Assembly: GCF_001399975.1 (NCBI RefSeq)
Contig: NZ_LKBD01000004.1
Location: 1-64,000, forward strand
DNA: 64,000 nucleotides
Source: Pseudoalteromonas sp. P1-9
Lineage (GTDB): Bacteria; Pseudomonadota; Gammaproteobacteria; Enterobacterales; Alteromonadaceae
Direction: 5' to 3'
The translations under genes were made by a program, and so were the position numbers. Position 1 is the stretch's first letter. Each line of letters starts with the position of its first letter. Under the pieces are notes generated by a model. The model had not been told where the DNA came from and did no database searches. It saw only the letters and a list, made by a program, of their open reading frames with translations. Positions 46,203 through 55,736 of this stretch are shown piece by piece.

Positions 46203-47135
46203 ATGAATACACAAACTGCACAACTCGCCGAACTGCAAAGCAATGGTGTGGAGCTCTCGCTCAATGAGTTGATGGCGTATCACAACAAAACTACTTTGCT
46301 TGAACTAACGCCAAAACGCAAAGTGAAGCACCACAATGCCGGTCAATATCTTGCGCCACATAAAGGCCGAGGTATGGAATTTGCTGAAGTTCGGCATTAT
46401 CAACCGGGTGATGATGTGCGTGCTATCGACTGGCGTGTTACCGCTCGCACCGGAATTGCACATACCAAGCTATTTCAGGAAGAAAAAGAACGCCCCGTTT
46501 TTATTTTGACCGATTTTAGCGACAGCATGATTTTTGGTTCACAGTTGCTGCTTAAGTCTGTACAAGCCGCTCATTTAAGTGCACTGATTGCATGGAGTGC
46601 CATTCAGCGCGGCGATCGCGTTGGCGGGTTAGTGTTTAATCATAATGCCCATTGGGAGCTAAAGCCCGCCTCACGCCAAAGCGCTGCATTAAAGCTGTTT
46701 CATAATTTGCAGCTTGCCCACCAAGCGGCATTAAGCAGTAAACTCGACGGCGAATCGCAAACGCTAAATGATCAATTAAATCGTTTAGTACACTTAGCAA
46801 AACCAGGCTCCTTGGTATACCTCATTTCGGATTTTCATCATTTAAGTGAAGATATGGCAAAGCAATTACTGTTATTAACCCGCCACTGCGAGTTAATTGC
46901 CTGCCCTATTTTTGACCCTATGGAACGTACGCTGCCGAATGTTGGCGAGCAACTTTCACTAAAATCAGGTAATCGCCAAGCAAGTTTACCGCTGGCTAAT
47001 GCTAAATTTCGCGAAAGCTACGCGGCAAAAGCCCATGCCCAACAAAATGCGCTCTATCAGCTATTACATAAATCAGGGTTAGCGCTGATGCCTTTTAGTG
47101 CAGCGCAATCAATCACCGAACAATTAAAGGGATAA
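46203..47135 (+). CDS. DUF58 domain protein
   Basis: The 310-residue protein has the DUF58 signature RGMEFAEVRHYQPGDDVRAIDWRVTARTG. A vWA-like fold follows with FILTDFSDSMIFGS, in which the Asp-x-Ser-x-(Ser) MIDAS is partly kept (DFSDSM). No membrane span is seen, so it may be a cytosolic partner of MoxR. It lies seven bases after moxR. Confidence 0.88.
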   Translation: MNTQTAQLAELQSNGVELSLNELMAYHNKTTLLELTPKRKVKHHNAGQYLAPHKGRGMEFAEVRHYQPGDDVRAIDWRVTARTGIAHTKLFQEEKERPVFILTDFSDSMIFGSQLLLKSVQAAHLSALIAWSAIQRGDRVGGLVFNHNAHWELKPASRQSAALKLFHNLQLAHQAALSSKLDGESQTLNDQLNRLVHLAKPGSLVYLISDFHHLSEDMAKQLLLLTRHCELIACPIFDPMERTLPNVGEQLSLKSGNRQASLPLANAKFRESYAAKAHAQQNALYQLLHKSGLALMPFSAAQSITEQLKG

Positions 47136-47142
47136 TGATTTA

Positions 47143-47604
47143 ATGGCGACACCAACATCTCCGTTAGATAATTTGCATGATGTTATCGCACCCGCGACAG
47201 TGCCTTGGTGGCCTCTTTCGCTGCCTGCTATAGCAATCATTGCAGTAGTCCTATTGCTACTCGTTATTGCCAGCTATGCAATTTACCAACGTCATCTACT
47301 CAATAAAGCTAAAAAACAAGCAATTAAAGAAAGTAAAGCATATCAATCTTGCGATTTAGATAATGTACAGGCACTTCATTTATTATTGAAACGTCTTGTA
47401 AAACATTACTATGGTGCAGAAGCTGCCAGTCAAAGTGGTGAAAAATGGCTTTATCTTGTCGCTGCAACATCAAAAACAACGCTCAGCAATGAAGAGCTAA
47501 TGCGCTTATATCAAGCCGAAAATAATGAACCACTTACCGATTTCCACAACAAGCTAACAAAGGCTATTTATCGTTTTAAAGTAAAAGGGGCGATTAATGT
47601 TTGA
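47143..47604 (+). CDS. DUF4381 domain protein
   Basis: The 153-residue protein has one membrane span (about 25-46: SLPAIAIIAVVLLLLVIASYA) and a cytoplasmic helical part with YQSCDLDNVQALHLLLKRLVKHYYG. DUF4381 members are usual companions of MoxR and Bat genes. It overlaps the next vWA gene by eight bases. Confidence 0.85.
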   Translation: MATPTSPLDNLHDVIAPATVPWWPLSLPAIAIIAVVLLLLVIASYAIYQRHLLNKAKKQAIKESKAYQSCDLDNVQALHLLLKRLVKHYYGAEAASQSGEKWLYLVAATSKTTLSNEELMRLYQAENNEPLTDFHNKLTKAIYRFKVKGAINV

Positions 47605-48577
47605 GTTTGCTTGGCCATTTGCCTTTTTATTATTGCCGCTGCCGTTTTTACTGCGTAAGTTACAAAAAAGCAAACAAGTCGCAACCGTTAGAACAACGGC
47701 GCTCTACCATAATCCGGTAGTGCAAACCGGCAACATATCGCAACCAACACGTTTTTCACTTTGGCCTTGGCTAATCTGGGCATGTTTATGCGTTGCCCTC
47801 GCCCACCCTAAGTACTATGGCGAACCGATTCAGTTACCCAACGAAGGGCGTGAAATTATGCTGGCTGTCGATTTATCTACCTCAATGCGTGAGCAAGATA
47901 TGCAATATCAGGGGCAGTACATTGACAGATTATCTGTAGTTAAAGCAGTACTTAATGAGTTTATTACTGCCCGCACTGGCGATCGACTAGGCCTTATTTT
48001 GTTTGCCGATACCGCTTTTTTACAAACGCCACTCACCCGCGACTTAACCACAGTAGCTAAAATGCTAGAAGAAGCGCAAATTGGCTTGGTGGGTCAAGCC
48101 ACCGCAATAGGCGACGCGCTCGGCCTTGCTGTGAAGCGTTTTGCTTTAAAAGAAGACAGTAACCGCATACTTATTTTGTTAACCGACGGACAAAATACCG
48201 CTGGTAATTTAAGCCCTGAAGAAGCGCTGATCCTTGCGAAGGATGCGGGAATCAAAGTATATACCGTCGGTGTAGGTGCCGACAGCCAATCAAACTTTTT
48301 TGGCTTTCAAATGCAGCGTGGCAGCGCATTAGATGAAGGCTTATTAACAGAAATTGCACGTGATACCGGTGGCCAATACTTTCGCGCAACCGACGTGGCG
48401 AGTTTACAACGCATTTATCAAATGCTTGATCAGTTAGAACCAATTAGCGATAACAGTGAAACCGTAAGACCGCAAAAAGCATTGTTTTATATTCCATTAT
48501 TTATCGCAGTGCTACTGCTATTCACGCAAACATTAGTAAATAGTATTCGCAGCTTAACAACACGGAGTGGCGCATGA
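47597..48577 (+). CDS. vWA-domain membrane protein (BatA-like)
   Basis: The 326-residue protein has two N-terminal spans (about 4-20 and 52-70), a periplasmic vWA domain with a full MIDAS DLSTS (AVDLSTSMREQD) and LLTDGQN, and a C-terminal span near 298-316. This topology is that of BatA. It forms a probable envelope complex with the following BatB/C-like protein and BatD. Its stop overlaps the next start (ATGA). Confidence 0.9.
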   Translation: MFEFAWPFAFLLLPLPFLLRKLQKSKQVATVRTTALYHNPVVQTGNISQPTRFSLWPWLIWACLCVALAHPKYYGEPIQLPNEGREIMLAVDLSTSMREQDMQYQGQYIDRLSVVKAVLNEFITARTGDRLGLILFADTAFLQTPLTRDLTTVAKMLEEAQIGLVGQATAIGDALGLAVKRFALKEDSNRILILLTDGQNTAGNLSPEEALILAKDAGIKVYTVGVGADSQSNFFGFQMQRGSALDEGLLTEIARDTGGQYFRATDVASLQRIYQMLDQLEPISDNSETVRPQKALFYIPLFIAVLLLFTQTLVNSIRSLTTRSGA

Positions 48578-50466
48578 CGTTAGAATTTATTCGCCCTGAA
48601 GCCTTTTACCTATTACCGTTAGTAGCCTTGGTAATGGCATTACAGTTTATTAAAAAACGTAAACATATTAGCAATAGTCCCATCGCCCCACACCTTGCAC
48701 AATTTCTGTTAGACGGTGAAACCAAACACAGCAAAACCAATTCTCTGTGGTTAAGCTTGTTTTTATTTGTCAGTGTTGTCGCACTTGCAGGACCGAGCTG
48801 GCAATCACAACCGTTACCAGTTTATCAAAGCAAACATGCGCGCGTGTTAGTGATGGATATGTCTCGCTCAATGTACAGCCAAGACATAAAGCCAAATCGC
48901 TTAACACAAGCGCGTTTTAAAGCGCTTACACTGACCGATATTTTGAAAGAAAGTGACTTAGCTCTTGTAGCTTACAGTAACGATGCTTACACCATTTCTC
49001 CACTGACGTCAGATCACCAAACGCTCGCCAACCTCATTCCGAGTTTAAGTCCAGAAATTATGCCTGTACCGGGTAGCAATACCTTTGCTGGTATTAATTT
49101 AGCGGTCGAATTACTCAACCAAGCAAGCGTGACCAATGGCGAGATTTATTGGATCACTGATGGTATTGATGATTTTGATGAAAGCCGTGACATCGAGAAA
49201 CTATTAAATAAGCACAATATCAAACTCAATATCTATGCGGTTGCAACAGAGCAAGGCGCGCCAATTCAATTGCCAAACGAAGGTTTTTTAAAAGATAACT
49301 ACGGACAGATTGTCATTCCAAAAGCTAACTTTAGCTTGTTACAACAACTTGCCTCAAATACAGGTGGTAAGTTTAATTACTATCAAGTAAGCGATGCCGA
49401 TCTTGCCCTATTTAAGCCTACCAGCACTAATCAAGAAGATGTAATAAAGCGTGAGCAAACCAGTCAACAACCCATTGATGGCGGTATTTACTTGGTATTT
49501 TTACTTATTCCACTCGGTTTTATGATGTTAAAACACCAACCTAAATTTTTATTAGGGCTTTGCTACCTATTTATATTTAAACCAAGTGTTAGTTACGCAT
49601 TGTCACTACCGAGCTGGTTATTAAATGACGAGCAAAAAGCGCATAAAGCGTATCAACAGCAAGATTACAAAGCCGCAAGTAACGCAAAGACCGCGAATTT
49701 ATCAGGCTCTGCGCTTTACCAACAAGGTGACTTCGAAAACGCGCTCAAAAAGTTTAAGCAAGATAGCAGTGCAGAGGGACTTTATAATCAAGGTAACGCG
49801 TTAGCAAAATTAAACCGCTTTGATGAAGCGATTGACGCTTATGACAAAGCCTTAGCCCAGCAACCTGAATTTAAGCAAGCGCAAGAAAACAAAGCCTTAT
49901 TAGAAGATTTGAAGCAACAGCAGCAAAATCAACAATCTCAAGATGGTAAAAACCAAGAGCAAGATAAGCAGCAACAAGGCGACAATCAGCAACAACAAGA
50001 CCAACAATCAGGCCAACAAAACCAGCAATCAAATGAGCAAAACCAGCAAAATGGTAAGCAATCTGAATCTCAAGACCAGCAAAATCAAAATGGCGAAAAA
50101 AGCGAAGGTGAAAAGCAAGGAAATAACAATCAGCCGGATATGAAAGCTGAGAGTTCGCCTGAGCAACAAGACCAAAAAGAACAACACGCTAACCCTTCAG
50201 ATAAAGAGCCTGAACAACAGCCAGAGGGTGAAGCTGAGCAACAATCCGAACAACAGCAACAAGCTGAGCAGCAAATGCCACAACAGCAGGCTACGCCAGC
50301 GCCCGAGCTAACCCCTGAAGAAAAAGAGCAAGTCCAGATTATTAATCAGCTACTACGCAAAGTACCGGATGATCCGGCTATTTTGTTACGCAATAAAATG
50401 AAATTAGAAAGTCAAAAAAGATATCGTCAGCGCATCCAGCAGCAAGGAGTTGAGAAGTCATGGTAA
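48574..50466 (+). CDS. vWA + TPR membrane protein (fused BatB/BatC-like)
   Basis: The 630-residue protein joins a BatB-like half (spans near 10-27, 55-72 and 308-325; MIDAS DMSRS in VMDMSRSMYSQD; WITDGIDD) to a BatC-like TPR region (about 360-450: SALYQQGDFENALKKF, GNALAKLNRFDEAIDAY). A tail of about 130 residues is extremely rich in Gln, Asn, Glu and Lys (about 450-585). A short conserved LTPEEKEQVQIINQLLRKVPDDPAILLRNK-like end follows, which I give here only as its first 20 and position 590-620: LTPEEKEQVQIINQLLRKVP. Confidence 0.9.
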   Translation: MTLEFIRPEAFYLLPLVALVMALQFIKKRKHISNSPIAPHLAQFLLDGETKHSKTNSLWLSLFLFVSVVALAGPSWQSQPLPVYQSKHARVLVMDMSRSMYSQDIKPNRLTQARFKALTLTDILKESDLALVAYSNDAYTISPLTSDHQTLANLIPSLSPEIMPVPGSNTFAGINLAVELLNQASVTNGEIYWITDGIDDFDESRDIEKLLNKHNIKLNIYAVATEQGAPIQLPNEGFLKDNYGQIVIPKANFSLLQQLASNTGGKFNYYQVSDADLALFKPTSTNQEDVIKREQTSQQPIDGGIYLVFLLIPLGFMMLKHQPKFLLGLCYLFIFKPSVSYALSLPSWLLNDEQKAHKAYQQQDYKAASNAKTANLSGSALYQQGDFENALKKFKQDSSAEGLYNQGNALAKLNRFDEAIDAYDKALAQQPEFKQAQENKALLEDLKQQQQNQQSQDGKNQEQDKQQQGDNQQQQDQQSGQQNQQSNEQNQQNGKQSESQDQQNQNGEKSEGEKQGNNNQPDMKAESSPEQQDQKEQHANPSDKEPEQQPEGEAEQQSEQQQQAEQQMPQQQATPAPELTPEEKEQVQIINQLLRKVPDDPAILLRNKMKLESQKRYRQRIQQQGVEKSW

Positions 50467-52076
50467 GTCGCTTAGTTGTTTTAATTAGCCTTGTATTACT
50501 GCCTTTGCAAGCGATAGCAGCACTCACTGCTAGTGTTGATCGCAACCCAGTATTAGCGGGTGAATTCTTTAATTTGACAATTCGTGCTGAACAAAATGTA
50601 AAGGGTGAACAACCCGATACCACACCACTATTAAAAAACTTTGTAGTGGGTCCTACATCAGTGCGCAGCAACACCAGCATAATTAACGGCCAAGTAAATC
50701 ACACCACACAGTGGCAAGTGGAATTAATGGCACGTAACCCTGGCACGTATGAAATACCCAGCTTTTCTGTTGCCAACATGCAATCTAATCCGCTTAGCGT
50801 TAAAGTCGTGCCATCATCAACCGCTGATAACCAAAGTAAAGATGTGTATATCGAAACGAGTATGCAAAGCGATACGTTATACGTACAGCAAGCTGGCGTA
50901 TATACCGTTAAATTATTCCTTGCCAACGACTTAACTGAGGGGCAATTAGGCTCTCCAGAGCTAGAAACCGCTAATGTATCCCAGCTTGGTAAACAAAAAG
51001 AGAGTTACGAAATTATTGATGGCATTCGTTATTTAATTATTGAGCGTAATTACCTTATTCAACCGCAAAAAAGTGGTCAATACACTATTAAGTCGCCTTA
51101 CTTTAAAGGCCGAATTCGCGACAATTACCGCACTCGTGCGGCAAGTGCTGTGGGTAAAGATATTCAGTTAAACATTAAACCTATTCCACAAAGTAGCTCT
51201 GGCAACTGGTTACCAAGTGAACTTGTGACCTTAAATGAAGAGTGGCAACCAGAAAAGCAGAGCTATCAAATTGGTGAACCAATTACCCGTACCATTACTG
51301 TTACGGCACTTGGCATTACTAAAGAACAATTGCCTGAAATCAATTTGCCAACAATTAATGGCGTGCGCAGCTATTCAGACCAAGCGGAAAGCAATAACCT
51401 AGTACGCAATGGTAAAGTTATTTCACAAAAAGTTGAGTCATTTGCGCTTATGCCTCAAGCTCCGGGCAGTTATACTTTGCCTGAGGTTCGCGTACCTTGG
51501 TTTAACATTATTACCAACCGCACAGAGTACGCCACACTTCCTGAGCGCAAGTTAACTGTGGTTGGTGACCCTAACTTTGTGCAACCAGCCATCTCTGCGC
51601 CAATTCAGAACAATACGTTACCTGAAAGTACGCAAACAAACACAGCGAATCAAACCACGTTTGAAACCCCATTTTACTACTGGCCGCTAGCCATTCTGGG
51701 CTATGTATTGTGGTTAATCACCTTAGTTATTTGGTGGATAAAACGCAAACCGGCAACGCAAACAGGCAATAACGATGTAACGCCTAAGCAAAGCATAACC
51801 CCCTTGCCTCAACTCAAAGAAGCGTTAAAACAAAATAATCAACGCGCGTTTTATCATCAATTGGTAAAACTGTGTACGCTACATACAGGCAGCGCAGATT
51901 TAACTAAACTCAACAATATGGTGAACAACTCGCAATTTGCTGAGTCGGTAAATCACTTACAAGCAAATTTATACGCAGGTAAAAATCACGCGGTCGACCT
52001 AAAGTTTATTTACCAGCAGATAAATAATTTAAATAAAAAAACCAAAAGCGAGAATGAGTTAACCCAACTCTACTAA
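50460..52076 (+). CDS. BatD-like protein (oxygen tolerance family)
   Basis: The 538-residue exported protein has a signal peptide (to AIAA), repeated Ig-like beta domains over about 20-375, a C-terminal span (about 405-425: YYWPLAILGYVLWLITLVIW) and a cytoplasmic helical tail. BatD proteins work with BatA/B in an envelope stress or aerotolerance role not well defined biochemically. It overlaps the vWA/TPR gene by seven bases and is followed ten bases later by the sigma factor gene. Confidence 0.88.
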   Translation: MVSRLVVLISLVLLPLQAIAALTASVDRNPVLAGEFFNLTIRAEQNVKGEQPDTTPLLKNFVVGPTSVRSNTSIINGQVNHTTQWQVELMARNPGTYEIPSFSVANMQSNPLSVKVVPSSTADNQSKDVYIETSMQSDTLYVQQAGVYTVKLFLANDLTEGQLGSPELETANVSQLGKQKESYEIIDGIRYLIIERNYLIQPQKSGQYTIKSPYFKGRIRDNYRTRAASAVGKDIQLNIKPIPQSSSGNWLPSELVTLNEEWQPEKQSYQIGEPITRTITVTALGITKEQLPEINLPTINGVRSYSDQAESNNLVRNGKVISQKVESFALMPQAPGSYTLPEVRVPWFNIITNRTEYATLPERKLTVVGDPNFVQPAISAPIQNNTLPESTQTNTANQTTFETPFYYWPLAILGYVLWLITLVIWWIKRKPATQTGNNDVTPKQSITPLPQLKEALKQNNQRAFYHQLVKLCTLHTGSADLTKLNNMVNNSQFAESVNHLQANLYAGKNHAVDLKFIYQQINNLNKKTKSENELTQLY

Positions 52077-52086
52077 AATAGTTTCA

Positions 52087-52641
52087 ATGTTTGGAAAGAA
52101 AAAACAGCAACGTCAGGTCTTAATTGACATGGCTGATAAACAAAAACGATATGAAGCGTTAGTGAATGTGTATCACAAAGAGCTATATCGCTTCGCATAC
52201 TGGTTAGCAGGTGACCCAACGGTTGCCGAAGACCTTGTGCAAGAAACTTTTTTGAGGGCTTGGCGCTCGCTTGATTCACTACTTGACCAGCAAGCAGCTA
52301 AAGCATGGTTAATCACGATTTTACGTCGTGAGAATGCGCGCCGTTTTGAGCGTAAACAATTTGATTACAGCGATGTTGAGCAAGATACGCTATGCGATAC
52401 GCAAACCCTCGATATGGAACAAAACGCAGAGCGTTCACAGCTGCAAAAACGCATAATGCAACTCGATGAAGAGTACCGTGAGCCCTTGCTTCTGCAAGTA
52501 GTAATGGGGTTTAGTGGTGATGAAATCGCATCCATTTTATCACTTAACAAAAACACCGTAATGACACGACTATTTCGTGCTCGCAACCAATTGAAAGACA
52601 ATTTACAACCAAGTTTACAAAGGGGGATCAACAATGGATGA
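52087..52641 (+). CDS. ECF-type RNA polymerase sigma factor
   Basis: The 184-residue sigma-70 family factor has region 2 (about 25-95: LYRFAYWLAGDPTVAEDLVQETFLRAW) and region 4 (about 120-175: LDEEYREPLLLQVVMGFSGDEIASIL and TVMTRLFRARNQL). It follows batD by ten bases and overlaps the DUF3379 gene by eight, so it is likely the cognate sigma of that membrane protein. Its regulon may include the bat operon, but no promoter motif was identified. Confidence 0.9.
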   Translation: MFGKKKQQRQVLIDMADKQKRYEALVNVYHKELYRFAYWLAGDPTVAEDLVQETFLRAWRSLDSLLDQQAAKAWLITILRRENARRFERKQFDYSDVEQDTLCDTQTLDMEQNAERSQLQKRIMQLDEEYREPLLLQVVMGFSGDEIASILSLNKNTVMTRLFRARNQLKDNLQPSLQRGINNG

Positions 52642-53341
52642 ATTAGAATTACGACGTCGTTTATATGCTGATCCTAATACCAGCGACAAAGACGTGCTCG
52701 ATGCACTTGAGTCAGACCCAGATGCACACGCATTTAGTAACGAGCTAAAAGCCCTTGATAACGACATTGAGCAAGCGCTTAACATCCCTGTGCCAGAGAA
52801 TCTCGCTGAGCGCTTGGTGTTAAATCAGTCATTGCATGCGTTTCAAACTCAGCGTAAAAAAACACGTGTTCATTTAGCATTAGCAGCATCTGTGGCGTTT
52901 TTATTTGGCGTGTCGTTCACTTATTTAAATATGGGCGCACCGCTTAATTTAGAGCAACACGCACTTGCTCATGTTTATCATGAGCCAAGTTCACTCACCA
53001 ATGTAAATCACAACTTTAGTTTACAAGAAGTAAATGCAAAGCTTGCCAGCTTTGGTGGGAATTTTAGCGAATTACCAAATCAAGTAAGCTACCTTACGTT
53101 TTGTGATTTTAAAGGGCAAAAAAGCCTGCATTTGGTGTTTCAAACAGAGCAAGGCCCGATGACACTGTTTATTGTGCCAAGCGAGAATCAATATCGTACC
53201 GAATCTTACTTTTCGGACGAATCATTTGATGGTGCGACTTACCAAGGTCATAAAGCAAATCTCATTTTACTCGGTGAAAAAGGCCAAGCACTCTCACCTT
53301 ACAATGACAAATTGCAAAATTCACTGCAATGGCGCATTTAA
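52634..53341 (+). CDS. DUF3379 membrane protein, probable anti-sigma factor
   Basis: The 235-residue protein has a cytoplasmic N-terminal part of about 80 residues (MDELELRRRLYADPNTSDKD), one span (about 82-101: VHLALAASVAFLFGVSFTYL) and a periplasmic domain of about 130 residues. DUF3379 genes commonly follow this type of ECF sigma gene. The layout fits an anti-sigma factor that senses an envelope signal, which is inference. Confidence 0.78.
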   Translation: MDELELRRRLYADPNTSDKDVLDALESDPDAHAFSNELKALDNDIEQALNIPVPENLAERLVLNQSLHAFQTQRKKTRVHLALAASVAFLFGVSFTYLNMGAPLNLEQHALAHVYHEPSSLTNVNHNFSLQEVNAKLASFGGNFSELPNQVSYLTFCDFKGQKSLHLVFQTEQGPMTLFIVPSENQYRTESYFSDESFDGATYQGHKANLILLGEKGQALSPYNDKLQNSLQWRI

Positions 53342-53365
53342 TAAAAAATAGAGTGTAACTTAAGC

Positions 53366-53400
53366 AAAAAAACAGCAGGTATTAACCTGCTGTTTTTGTT
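53366..53400 (+). terminator. Terminator at the end of the bat/sigma operon
   Basis: AACAGCAGGT (53371-53380) and ACCTGCTGTT (53385-53394) flank a four-base loop and are followed by T residues. A-rich sequence precedes it. Confidence 0.87.
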
Positions 53401-53484
53401 TGGGCTGTAAGCTAAACGTTATGCCAACGCGGTTAGCAAAACGTATAGCCCACTAGAATGATTAGCTATTTAAGTGAACCGCTA

Positions 53485-55038
53485 TTAGCCATAGGTATAA
53501 CTTGCTTGTAAACCTAATTGTAAACCTAGGCCCCAGTAAGCAAGCAAGAACAAGGTCCAGCCAATCATAAAGGCAATTGAATATGGGATCATTAACGCGA
53601 TTAATGTACCAATACCGGTATTCTTAACATACTTTTGACAATACACTACCACTAGCGGGAAGTAAGGCATTAATGGCGTAATAATATTCGAGCTTGAATC
53701 ACCAATACGGTAAGCCGCTTGTGTTAAGTCTGGCGAAATGCCCAGCTGCATTAACATAGGTACGAAAATTGGCCCTAGTAGCGCCCATTTTGCACTACTT
53801 GATCCAACAAACAGGTTCACAAAACCGGTTAAGAAAATAATACCCACCACAGTTACTGCACTTGGTAGCTGCATTGCTTTCAGTATTTCGGCACCTTCAA
53901 TAGCGAGTAATGCACCAAGATTCGATTGCGAAAATGCAGCAATAAACAGTGCACAGAAAAACGCCATAACCACATAATATGCCATGCCATGCATTGCTTT
54001 GGTCATTGCATCAATCATGTCTTTACTTGATTTAAAGGTACCCACCACAAAACCGTAAACCGCCCCAGGGATCCAAAACACCAAGAAAATAATCGGCACG
54101 ATAGATTGCATTAGCGGCGCTTTAAAATCAGTAAGTGAGCCCTCTTTACTACGAAGTGGTGAGCTTTCGCCCCACGCAGCATAGGCAAGTAGTGCAAGAC
54201 CAGCAATCATAACAGCTGATGCAATGTAAAAGCCTTTGCGCTCGGTGTCATTAATTTGGTCAAAGCTCGGTAAGTCATCAGTGTTACCATCAAGCTCAAC
54301 CTTGTTTAGGCGCGGCTCGATAATTTTATCCGTGATGTACCAGCCAAGTAGCACGATAAATAAACTCGACGCCGAAGTGAAATACCAGTTATTGAGAGGA
54401 TTCACCTCAATAGTAGGGTCAATAATTTGCGCTGCGCTTTGGGTAAAGCTTTGTAGTAACGGATCGATTCCCGATGGAATAAAGTTAGCGCTAAAACCAC
54501 CACTTACACCGGCAAATGCTGCGGCAATACCAACTAAGGGGTGACGCCCCATGGCATAAAAAATCACACCCGCAAGCGGAATTACTAATACATAGCCCGC
54601 ATCAGTTGCGGTGTGGCTCACTATCGCAATTAAGATTACGCAAGGTGTTAATAGCGCCTTCGGTGTGCGTTTTAACATTAGCTTTAGGCCAGTGTTAATG
54701 TAGCCCGAGTGCTCAGCTACACCTACACCTAGCATTGCAACAAGCACAACACCAAGCGGCGCAAAGCCGGTGAATGTTTTAACCATATTCGCTAAAAAGG
54801 CGGCAAGGCTATCACCAGTAAGTAAGTTATTAACAACTATCGCTTCGCCAGTGCGTGGGTCGATTGCTGAAAACGTGTAATTTGAAAAAATTGCAGAAAG
54901 TACCCAAATCAATAACATTGAGAACAAAAATATCATTGCCGGATCTGGCAATTTATTTCCTACATACTCAATACCATTAAGAAATTTATCTATGGGTTTT
55001 ACTTTTTGTGTCTGTGCATCAGTGTTACTCGATGACAT
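53485..55038 (-). CDS. AbgT-family transporter
   Basis: The 517-residue inner-membrane protein has about 11-13 helices. AbgT signatures are NGIEYVGNKLPDPAMIF at the N-terminus, SHTATDAGYVLVIPL and GDSSSNIITPLMPYFPLVVVY. Family members import p-aminobenzoyl-glutamate or export sulfonamides. No abgA/abgB hydrolase genes are adjacent, so the substrate is open. Confidence 0.92.
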   Translation of the reverse strand: MSSSNTDAQTQKVKPIDKFLNGIEYVGNKLPDPAMIFLFSMLLIWVLSAIFSNYTFSAIDPRTGEAIVVNNLLTGDSLAAFLANMVKTFTGFAPLGVVLVAMLGVGVAEHSGYINTGLKLMLKRTPKALLTPCVILIAIVSHTATDAGYVLVIPLAGVIFYAMGRHPLVGIAAAFAGVSGGFSANFIPSGIDPLLQSFTQSAAQIIDPTIEVNPLNNWYFTSASSLFIVLLGWYITDKIIEPRLNKVELDGNTDDLPSFDQINDTERKGFYIASAVMIAGLALLAYAAWGESSPLRSKEGSLTDFKAPLMQSIVPIIFLVFWIPGAVYGFVVGTFKSSKDMIDAMTKAMHGMAYYVVMAFFCALFIAAFSQSNLGALLAIEGAEILKAMQLPSAVTVVGIIFLTGFVNLFVGSSSAKWALLGPIFVPMLMQLGISPDLTQAAYRIGDSSSNIITPLMPYFPLVVVYCQKYVKNTGIGTLIALMIPYSIAFMIGWTLFLLAYWGLGLQLGLQASYTYG

Positions 55039-55192
55039 GGTATTTCCCTAATAGTTATTATTCTTGCTAATTTATCATATACGATGTGGCGATAAAGGAA
55101 ACTTAATTTGTTTTAACGTGACATTTAATTTGCGTTTATATTCTAATTTCACGGTGCTACTATGCGTGCCTTTTAACGATTTGGTAATTTTT

Positions 55193-55726
55193 ATGCAGGT
55201 AATAAAAGAGTTTAATTTTGTTGATGAACTCGCGCTCAATCAGCATCAACGCGTATTGCGCCCCGCTACACGCGCTATTGTAACCAAAGGCCAAAACATT
55301 TTATTACTGCACACCGAACGTTATCGTGATTACTCTTTGCCCGGTGGCGGAGTTGATCAAGGCGAGAGCTTGCAGCAAGCGTTAATTAGAGAGTTAACCG
55401 AAGAAACCGGCGCACGCGAAATTGATAATATTACGCCATACGGCTTAATTCGTGAGTTTCGTACTAATTACAAACAAACAGACCAATTAATCGAAATGCT
55501 CTCTTATTGCTTCACGTGCACAATTGACGATGAATTTGACCAGCAAAATTTAGAAGATTATGAGATTGCCAATGGCATGACGGTACACTGGGTAGATATA
55601 AAAAAAGCCATTGCATATAACAAACAAACAATGGCTGAATCAGATAAAAAAGGCATCAGCATAGTGCGCGAAACCTTTTTACTTGAACATATTGCAGAAA
55701 ATTTGCTTAATCCTTCGTGCGGATAA
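55193..55726 (+). CDS. Nudix hydrolase
   Basis: I use ATG 55193 (MQVIKEFNFVDE); the frame is open to 55064 but that part reads as non-conserved. The 177-residue enzyme has a full Nudix box, GGGVDQGESLQQALIRELTE then ETGA. It binds Mg and hydrolyses a nucleoside diphosphate linked to another group. The substrate is unknown. It converges with miaE. Confidence 0.85.
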   Translation: MQVIKEFNFVDELALNQHQRVLRPATRAIVTKGQNILLLHTERYRDYSLPGGGVDQGESLQQALIRELTEETGAREIDNITPYGLIREFRTNYKQTDQLIEMLSYCFTCTIDDEFDQQNLEDYEIANGMTVHWVDIKKAIAYNKQTMAESDKKGISIVRETFLLEHIAENLLNPSCG

Positions 55727-55736
55727 GCAAGACTTA

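Noticed and set aside
49900..50330. CAA/CAG-rich repeats that might be taken for a satellite or CRISPR-like array
   Set aside because: They are irregular and in frame, encoding the Gln-rich tail; there are no constant repeats with unique spacers.
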